Of a DNA stretch of 19,632 nt, positions 14,887 to 19,632 are shown in pieces. The position numbers and the translations under genes are program-made. The first letter of the stretch is position 1. Every line of letters begins with the position of its first letter. Origin of the DNA: Bacillota bacterium (lineage in GTDB: Bacteria > Bacillota > Clostridia > Christensenellales > CAG-138); contig JAFABA010000170.1 in assembly GCA_023426265.1 (NCBI GenBank), positions 1 through 19,632 on the forward strand, in the 5' to 3' direction. The notes beneath the pieces are model-generated. The model searched no databases and was not told the DNA's origin. It saw nothing but the letters and a program-made list of their open reading frames with translations.

Positions 14887-15176
14887 TAATCCAACCCGTA
14901 GTTGTTGTTTTTGTTGGCCCAGTCCACCGTGCGGATGGAATAGCCTTTGTATCCCTCTTTGATAAAAGGATCCCTCTGCGCAATGCCGTGCGCTTCCTCA
15001 ATGGATGCGGTTTTTATCAGCACCATGCCGCCCGGATAGTCCGTAAACGGGCCGCAGGCAAAAAGCTTGCCTTCCTCATCCAGCGCCCTTAAATGGGCCA
15101 CATGCCTCTGAATCACGCCAATATTCAAGGGCTGCTTGTTTTCCAATAAAATCAGGTACAAAAGCCCGCTTTCCAT
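14886..15176 (-). CDS. YciI-like protein at the end of the xdh operon
   Basis: This is a 96-residue single-domain protein of the YciI family (ferredoxin-like fold related to muconolactone isomerase). Typical features are HVAHLRALDEEGKLFACGPF with H25, H28 and GPF at 42-44, D46, GG at 49-50, and QRDPF (67-71) near the end. The family's His/Asp pair suggests an enzymatic or small-molecule-binding role, but few members are characterised. The start is 4 nt after the xdhC stop with only a weak ribosome site (GGGAAAG), so its translation is probably coupled to xdhC. Its place in the operon suggests work on the substrate or product of the hydroxylase; this is inference. Confidence 0.85.
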   Translation of the reverse strand: MESGLLYLILLENKQPLNIGVIQRHVAHLRALDEEGKLFACGPFTDYPGGMVLIKTASIEEAHGIAQRDPFIKEGYKGYSIRTVDWANKNNNYGLD

Positions 15177-15180
15177 GGTA

Positions 15181-15666
15181 CTACGCTTTCCCGAGCCGCT
15201 GCTTCATCGTCTTTTCCACGGCGTTCAGGATATTTTCATAGCCCGTGCACCGGCACAGGTGCCCGGCGAGGAGCTTGCGCAATTCGTCCCGGGTGTATTC
15301 ATGGCCGGATTCTAAGATTTCCACCGCCGTCATGATGAACCCCGGCGTGCAGAACCCGCACTGCACCGCGCCTTCCTCAATGAACGCCTGCTGAATATCC
15401 GAAAGCTCGCCGTTGGGGCCAAGCAGGCTTTCGAGCGTGCGGATGTGTTTGCCTTCCGCCCAAATAGCCAAGTAGATGCAGGAGTTGAAGCATTCGCCGT
15501 CGATGATCACGTTGCACGCGCCGCATTCCCCGACCTCGCAGCCCTTTTTCACGCTGGTGAGGCGGTAATCGTTGCGCAGCATATCCGTAAGGGACGCGCG
15601 GACATCCACATAGTTTTCCACTTCTTTCCCGTTTATGGTACAGCGCACCAGTTGCATCTGTTTCAT
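15181..15666 (-). CDS. xdhC: Xanthine dehydrogenase-type iron-sulfur subunit
   Basis: This 161-residue 2x[2Fe-2S] subunit of a xanthine-oxidase-family molybdenum hydroxylase passes electrons from the molybdenum centre to FAD. The plant-ferredoxin-type cluster is bound by C43, C48, C51 and C63 (GCEVGECGAC and NSC), and the helical cluster by C103, C106, C138 and C140 (CGFCTPG and CRCTGY). Length and sequence match E. coli XdhC (159 residues), for example YLAIWAEGKHIRTLE. The ATG overlaps the xdhB stop by 4 nt and has GGGAGG upstream. In this naming XdhC is the Fe-S subunit, not the sulfur-insertion chaperone also called XdhC. Confidence 0.95.
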   Translation of the reverse strand: MKQMQLVRCTINGKEVENYVDVRASLTDMLRNDYRLTSVKKGCEVGECGACNVIIDGECFNSCIYLAIWAEGKHIRTLESLLGPNGELSDIQQAFIEEGAVQCGFCTPGFIMTAVEILESGHEYTRDELRKLLAGHLCRCTGYENILNAVEKTMKQRLGKA

Positions 15667-16544
15667 AGCGTACCTCCCGCAAGCGTAACGGCGCGGACAA
15701 ACGCGCGCTTGGTGAGTTCCTCCACCAGCTGGAGCCGCAGCTCCTTGCTGGCACGCCAGCTTGTGCGGGGGTTGACGTCCAGAAGCGCGGCGCTGCCTGC
15801 GGCCTCCACGGTTTCCATGGAGACGGGCTTGCCGTTTGCCGCGGCTTCCGCGCTCATAGCCCGCATGGGCACGGGTCCCGCGACGCCGTACGCCACGCGC
15901 ATGCGCTCCACCGTCTTTTTATCCTCCGAAAGCCGCACGTTGACGGAACACCCCAAAGTCGCGATATCCATGGCATTGCGCATGGCGTACTTGATGTAGT
16001 GGCCTTGGCAGTTTTCGTAGCTCTCCTTTTTGATTAAAATCGCGGTCAGCAGCTCCGCGGGCTGCAGCGCGACCTTGCCCGCCTTGACGTAAAACTCCCG
16101 GATGGGCAACTGCCGCACGCCGTTTGGCCCGGTCAGTTCCATAACGGCGTCCCAGGCCACAAGCGTTGCACCGGAATCGGCGCTTGTCACGCCGTTGCAG
16201 GTGTTGCCGCCTATTGTGCCGATGTTTCGCACCTGCGGACCGCCCACCTCATTCACCGCCTCGCCCAGGACGTTGATATACTTCTGAATGAGCGGGTGCT
16301 TTGTGATATGCGTAAAGCTGGTCACGGGCAGGATACGGAGCGTGCCGTCCTCGTCCATGGTAACGCCGCGCAGCTCATCGAGCTTCTGTATGCTTACCAA
16401 TGTCGCGCCGGCTAAGCGTCCTTCGCGGATCTCAATGAGCACGTCGCTTCCGCCCGCTATGATCTTCGCTTCCGGATGCTGCTGCAAAAGCTCTATGGCA
16501 TGGGGCACGGAAGTCGCTTCGTATAAAGCTTCGATATCGTACAT
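15663..16544 (-). CDS. xdhB: Xanthine dehydrogenase-type FAD subunit
   Basis: This 293-residue FAD-binding subunit of the hydroxylase is very similar in length and pattern to E. coli XdhB (292). FAD-binding blocks are IIAGGSDVL (28-36) and GGPQVRNIGTIGGN (101-114). The CO-dehydrogenase flavoprotein C-terminal region follows, ending with the conserved VNPRTSWRASKELRL. It carries electrons from the Fe-S subunit to NAD or another acceptor. The gene begins 21 nt after the xdhA stop, with GGACGGAG before its ATG, and overlaps xdhC. Nothing is truncated. Confidence 0.95.
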   Translation of the reverse strand: MYDIEALYEATSVPHAIELLQQHPEAKIIAGGSDVLIEIREGRLAGATLVSIQKLDELRGVTMDEDGTLRILPVTSFTHITKHPLIQKYINVLGEAVNEVGGPQVRNIGTIGGNTCNGVTSADSGATLVAWDAVMELTGPNGVRQLPIREFYVKAGKVALQPAELLTAILIKKESYENCQGHYIKYAMRNAMDIATLGCSVNVRLSEDKKTVERMRVAYGVAGPVPMRAMSAEAAANGKPVSMETVEAAGSAALLDVNPRTSWRASKELRLQLVEELTKRAFVRAVTLAGGTL

Positions 16545-16565
16545 ATTGCTCCGTCCTTCCTCGCG

Positions 16566-18854
16566 CTAGATGAGGCCCGCGTCTTTGAACGCCGGGAACA
16601 GCACATGCGGCGTCAATGGGATTTTGTTGACCGAAACGCCCGTGGCGTTGAGCACCGCATTGCGGATGGCGGGCGCGCCCGAAACCGTGGGCGGTTCGCC
16701 CAGCGCCTTTGTGCCGTAGGGGCTGGTCGGTTCAAAGTTTTCCACGAACTGCGCCTCAAGATGCGGATGGTCCATGAACGTGGAAAGCTTATAATCCAAG
16801 AGGTTGTCGTTGAGGGGCTTTCCGGTCTTTTCGTCAAAGAGCATCTGCTCGCTAAGCCCAAAACCGATCGCCATGCTCATGCCGCCGTGGACCTGCGCTT
16901 CCGCGAGCTGCGGGTTGATGAGCTGGCCGCAGTCGTGTACATTCACGAGGTTCAATAATTTCACCTTGCCCAGCGGGATATCCACCTCGACCTCCGCAAA
17001 GGAGCAGCCGAAGCTGTACGCGTTGGTCTTGCACTGGTAGGTGCTTTCCGCCGTGATGTGCTCGGAGTGCGCCATGCTGTAGAGCACTTCCGTGGCGAGG
17101 TCGCCCAAAGTCGCGATCACCTTGTTGTTGTTCGTCTTGTGCACGATGTTGCCGTCCACGATATCCATGTCGTATACCTGGAAGCGGAACAGCTCGTGCG
17201 CGTGGCCGAGTATCTTTTCCTTGAGCATCTCCGCCGTCTGCCTGATTGCCATGCCGCCCACATATGTCTGGCGGGAAGCGTACGCGCCCGTGCCGAATGG
17301 GGTGATGTCCGTATCCTGGGTACTTACGACATGCACGTCCCGGAACGGGATGCCAAGTGTCTCCGCAGCCATCTGCGCAAACGCGGTATCCGCGCCCTGG
17401 CCGATCTCCGTTTCCGCAAGCTGGATCTGCACGGAGCCGTCCTGATTGAGCACCATGCGGCAGGAGGATACTTCAAGCGATATGGGCCATACGGCGGTAT
17501 TGTACCAGAATATCGCCATGCCCACGCCGCGGCGGACAGGCCCCGTCTGGTTCTCATAAAGCTTGCGCTTTTCGTCCCATTTGATGTATTCCTTGCCTTT
17601 TTCCATGCACTGGTTGAAGCTGTCGAAATAGTTCACGTTCTTGGAAAAGGGGTCAAAATACCCTACGGGCATCATATTGAGCTTCCTGAATTCCATGGGG
17701 TCCATGTTCAATGCGCGCGCGGTATCGTCCGCGTGGCTCTCCACCGCGAACATGGACTGCGGTATGCCGTAGCCGCGCATGGCGCCCGAAATAGGCATAT
17801 TGGTGAATACGGTATAGCCTTCGACCTTCTTGGCCTTTTCGTCGTTGTAAAGCTGTTTGAGGCCCGACATCGCCTTCGCGCAGATGCCGTGCCCGTGGGA
17901 AGCGTACGCGCCCTGGTTGGAATACAGCTGCGCGCTTCGCGCCACGATCCTGCCGTCGGGCCGGACATAGGAGGTCAGATGGAACTTGATGGCGTGGCGC
18001 ACGCGGGTGGCGAAGAACGTCTCCTCGCGCGAGAGCTCCAGCTTCACAAGCCTGCCGCCCACCTGCTGGCAGAGGTACGCGTTCAAAGGCTCGTATAAAA
18101 CGTCCTGCTTGTTGCCGAAGCCGCCGCCCAGGTACGGCTTTATGATGCGCACGTCGCCCCAGGGGATGCCTAAAGCCTGCCCCACCACGCGCCGCGTGAT
18201 GTGCGGAATCTGGGTGGAAGCAACCACGGTGATCCTTTTGCCTTCCATATAGGCATAAGAGACCGGCGGCTCAATATGGCAGTGCTGTACGGTGGGCGTT
18301 TCATACCACCCCTCCACCTTGATCAGGCCCTCTTCCTTGATGGCCTCTTCAAAATCGCCATCTTCGGAGCCCGAATACCCGAGTATGTTGTTGGGGTACG
18401 CCTCATGAAGCTGCAGCACGCCTTCCTTCATGGACTCGATGGGATCGAGTACTACGGGGTATTCTTCATACTCCACCTTGATGGCTCTGAGCGCGCGGGA
18501 AGCCGCCACTTCGTCTTCCGCGACGACGGCTGCGATGTTATCCCCATACAGGCGGACGCGCTTGTTTAACAGCAGCATGTCGGCCACGTCCTGATGATGC
18601 GGGTCGGTCGACCACGGATGCCCCGCTGTCGGGAACGGCAGATCGGGCACGTCAAAGCACGTGACGATCTTGACGACGCCCGGTACCTTTAATGCCTCGC
18701 TGATGTCCATATTGGTTACCAGGCCGTTGGCGATGGTGGAATGCAGCACCTTTGCGATCAGCGCATTCTTCTCCACCAGGTCGTCGGTGTACTTTGCCCG
18801 GCCCGTTACTTTATCGTATGCGTCTACGCGCGGGACGCTTTTTCCTACGCTCAT
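16566..18854 (-). CDS. xdhA: Xanthine dehydrogenase-type molybdopterin subunit (probable selenium-dependent hydroxylase)
   Basis: This 762-residue molybdenum-binding subunit of the xanthine oxidase family is close in pattern to E. coli XdhA (STQDTDITPF, GAYASRQ, LGEPP and a C-terminal AGLI). Visible are the cofactor loop GGGFGNKQD (243-251), RGY (R360, matching the bovine XDH Arg880), GQGADT, and the catalytic base E720 in LGEPP (bovine Glu1261). The position of bovine Glu802 is Gln250, as in E. coli XdhA. I chose the ATG at 18854, preceded by GGAGGAGG at 8 nt. An upstream in-frame ATG at 18908 overlaps the TATAAT box and has no ribosome site. Xanthine or a related purine is the likely substrate. 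No selenocysteine codon is needed, since SDMH enzymes use labile selenium. Confidence 0.94.
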   Translation of the reverse strand: MSVGKSVPRVDAYDKVTGRAKYTDDLVEKNALIAKVLHSTIANGLVTNMDISEALKVPGVVKIVTCFDVPDLPFPTAGHPWSTDPHHQDVADMLLLNKRVRLYGDNIAAVVAEDEVAASRALRAIKVEYEEYPVVLDPIESMKEGVLQLHEAYPNNILGYSGSEDGDFEEAIKEEGLIKVEGWYETPTVQHCHIEPPVSYAYMEGKRITVVASTQIPHITRRVVGQALGIPWGDVRIIKPYLGGGFGNKQDVLYEPLNAYLCQQVGGRLVKLELSREETFFATRVRHAIKFHLTSYVRPDGRIVARSAQLYSNQGAYASHGHGICAKAMSGLKQLYNDEKAKKVEGYTVFTNMPISGAMRGYGIPQSMFAVESHADDTARALNMDPMEFRKLNMMPVGYFDPFSKNVNYFDSFNQCMEKGKEYIKWDEKRKLYENQTGPVRRGVGMAIFWYNTAVWPISLEVSSCRMVLNQDGSVQIQLAETEIGQGADTAFAQMAAETLGIPFRDVHVVSTQDTDITPFGTGAYASRQTYVGGMAIRQTAEMLKEKILGHAHELFRFQVYDMDIVDGNIVHKTNNNKVIATLGDLATEVLYSMAHSEHITAESTYQCKTNAYSFGCSFAEVEVDIPLGKVKLLNLVNVHDCGQLINPQLAEAQVHGGMSMAIGFGLSEQMLFDEKTGKPLNDNLLDYKLSTFMDHPHLEAQFVENFEPTSPYGTKALGEPPTVSGAPAIRNAVLNATGVSVNKIPLTPHVLFPAFKDAGLI

Positions 18855-18906
18855 ACGCTTTCCCTCCTCCAAGCTAACAGTTTTTCTTGCCTGCTTACTT
18901 TTTTTC

Positions 18907-18935
18907 ATTATATCATTTTCTTATGTAAAATCCCA
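18907..18935 (-). promoter_or_regulatory. xdhABC promoter with extended -10
   Basis: On the minus strand, TGATATAAT (18915-18907) is a perfect extended -10. The -35 region at 17-nt spacing reads TGGGAT, which is weak. The start would be near 18900, about 46 nt before the ATG at 18854. A poor -35 directly beside a ModE-like operator is typical of an activated promoter. Confidence 0.55.
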
Positions 18936-18942
18936 GCCAATA

Positions 18943-18966
18943 CGCTATCCTATTTTATATATAACG
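18943..18966. promoter_or_regulatory. Predicted ModE operator between xdhA and mocA
   Basis: CGCTAT (18943-18948), 12 nt, ATAACG (18961-18966). The E. coli-type ModE consensus is CGnTATATA-N6-TATATAACG. Here the right half TATATAACG (18958-18966) is perfect, and the left half keeps CGCTAT with the exact spacing. The centre is about 54 nt upstream of the predicted xdhA start, and about 86 nt upstream of the predicted mocA start. That suits activation of xdhABC by the nearby ModE-like protein. Confidence 0.6.
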
Positions 18967-19028
18967 CACGTTTATACCGTGTAACAGATTGTCCGCTTTT
19001 GCCGCTGTTTTATGCCCGAAAACAAGGG

Positions 19029-19034
19029 TATACT
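19029..19034 (+). promoter_or_regulatory. Possible mocA -10 box
   Basis: TATACT is 5/6 consensus and lies 34 nt before the ATG. The -35 region at 17-nt spacing (TGTTTT) is poor. The 159-bp gap between the xdhA upstream ATG and mocA holds this, the ModE-like operator and the xdhA promoter. Confidence 0.35.
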
Positions 19035-19067
19035 CTAAAAGACATTGCTGTTTGAGGAGGACCGCCC

Positions 19068-19632
19068 ATGCAAGAAACCCAACTGCATATCGGCTGCGTG
19101 CTGATGGCCGCAGGAAATTCCCGCCGGTTTGGCAGCAACAAGCTTTCCGTAAAGCTGGACGGGCTCACGTTAGCCGAATACGCGCTCAACGCCATCCCAT
19201 CCGAGGCATTCTCCCGCGTGGTCGTCGTGACGCAATACCCGGAGATTTTGGAACTGGCCAAAAACCGGGGGTTTCTATGCAAGGTCAATCAGAAACCGGA
19301 AAGAGGGCTCTCCAGCACCATCCGCATCGGAATTGAAGAGTTGCTCGACATGGATGCCATACTGTTCCTGGTGGCGGACCAGCCCATGCTGCGGAGGGAA
19401 ACCATAGAAAACGTGGTATTGCTGTACCGCGAGAATCCGGACCGCATCGTCGTCGCGGGCCACGAAGGGCGGCGCGGCAACCCCTGCATATTCCCCAAGG
19501 AATTTAACGACGAGCTTCTTGCCCTCACCGGCGATATGGGCGGCGTGGTCGTGAGCAAGGCGCATGAGGACCGGATTTTGTGCTTCAATGTGGAGGACGT
19601 GCGTGAACTCATCGACGTGGACACGGAGCATA
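19068..19632 (+). CDS. mocA: Molybdenum cofactor cytidylyltransferase, MocA/YgfJ type (3' end cut by window)
   Basis: 188 residues are visible of a protein usually near 200 long; only the last few are missing. It is a MobA-like nucleotidyltransferase with the CTP-binding loop MAAGNSRRFGSNK (13-25), the metal-binding DQP (104-106), and GRRGNPCIF (134-142). The ending VEDVRELIDVDTEH matches the usual (N/D)xDTPxD close. MocA joins CMP to molybdopterin to make the cytosine dinucleotide form used by xanthine-oxidase-family enzymes, so it fits the adjacent xdh operon. The start has GAGGAGG at 7 nt. MocA/YgfJ is preferred over MobA from the context and from the accessory-protein form in SDMH loci. 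Confidence 0.9.
   Translation, partial: MQETQLHIGCVLMAAGNSRRFGSNKLSVKLDGLTLAEYALNAIPSEAFSRVVVVTQYPEILELAKNRGFLCKVNQKPERGLSSTIRIGIEELLDMDAILFLVADQPMLRRETIENVVLLYRENPDRIVVAGHEGRRGNPCIFPKEFNDELLALTGDMGGVVVSKAHEDRILCFNVEDVRELIDVDTEH

Noticed and set aside
17058..18098. 346-codon plus-strand ORF
   Set aside because: It is an antisense shadow of xdhA.
16566..18854. Selenocysteine codon in xdhA or selD
   Set aside because: Neither frame contains an in-frame TGA, and SelD has Cys at the catalytic site.
1..19632. tRNA, rRNA, CRISPR array, insertion sequence or prophage
   Set aside because: I saw no cloverleaf, regular spacer-repeat pattern, transposase or phage-type gene on either strand.

Overview
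The window looks like chromosome of an anaerobic, probably gut-associated, clostridial Firmicute. This is an inference from strong GGAGG-type ribosome sites, sigma-A-like promoters, a Bacillus-type DUF3888 protein, and a complete block of genes for a selenium-dependent molybdenum hydroxylase (SDMH) of the kind known from Enterococcus faecalis and Clostridia. I see no rRNA, tRNA, IS element, phage gene or CRISPR array.

Left part (1-8150). A gene-free, GC-rich, hairpin-dense stretch (about 45-292) precedes a CPBP-family membrane protease (+). Then, on the minus strand, come a DUF3888 membrane-anchored protein, a PLP-dependent alpha-oxoamine synthase whose motifs resemble bacterial serine palmitoyltransferase, and a two-gene operon of multidomain c-di-GMP proteins. 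Both c-di-GMP proteins carry PAS, GGDEF and HD-GYP domains, and the two genes overlap by 4 nt.

Middle (8270-11780). On the plus strand lie a GltS-type sodium/glutamate-family symporter, an unrecognised membrane protein, and a cysteine-desulfurase-like enzyme of the EF2568 type. The last belongs functionally with the SDMH genes.

Right part (11892-19632) is the SDMH locus. selD, yqeB and yqeC form one minus-strand maturation operon (yqeC-yqeB-selD in transcription order). A short ModE-like regulator is divergent from yqeC. xdhA-xdhB-xdhC plus a YciI-like gene form a second minus-strand operon, and mocA is divergent from xdhA and cut by the window edge. In the established SDMH model, SelD makes selenophosphate, the desulfurase-like protein and YqeB/YqeC help supply or insert labile selenium, MocA makes the cytosine dinucleotide form of molybdopterin, and XdhABC is the hydroxylase.

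The most useful new observations are regulatory. A near-consensus ModE operator (CGCTAT-N12-ATAACG) lies in the xdhA/mocA divergent promoter region. Two back-to-back promoters for yqeC and modE share one -35 element, and modE appears to be transcribed as a leaderless mRNA. The ModE protein itself has only the DNA-binding domain.
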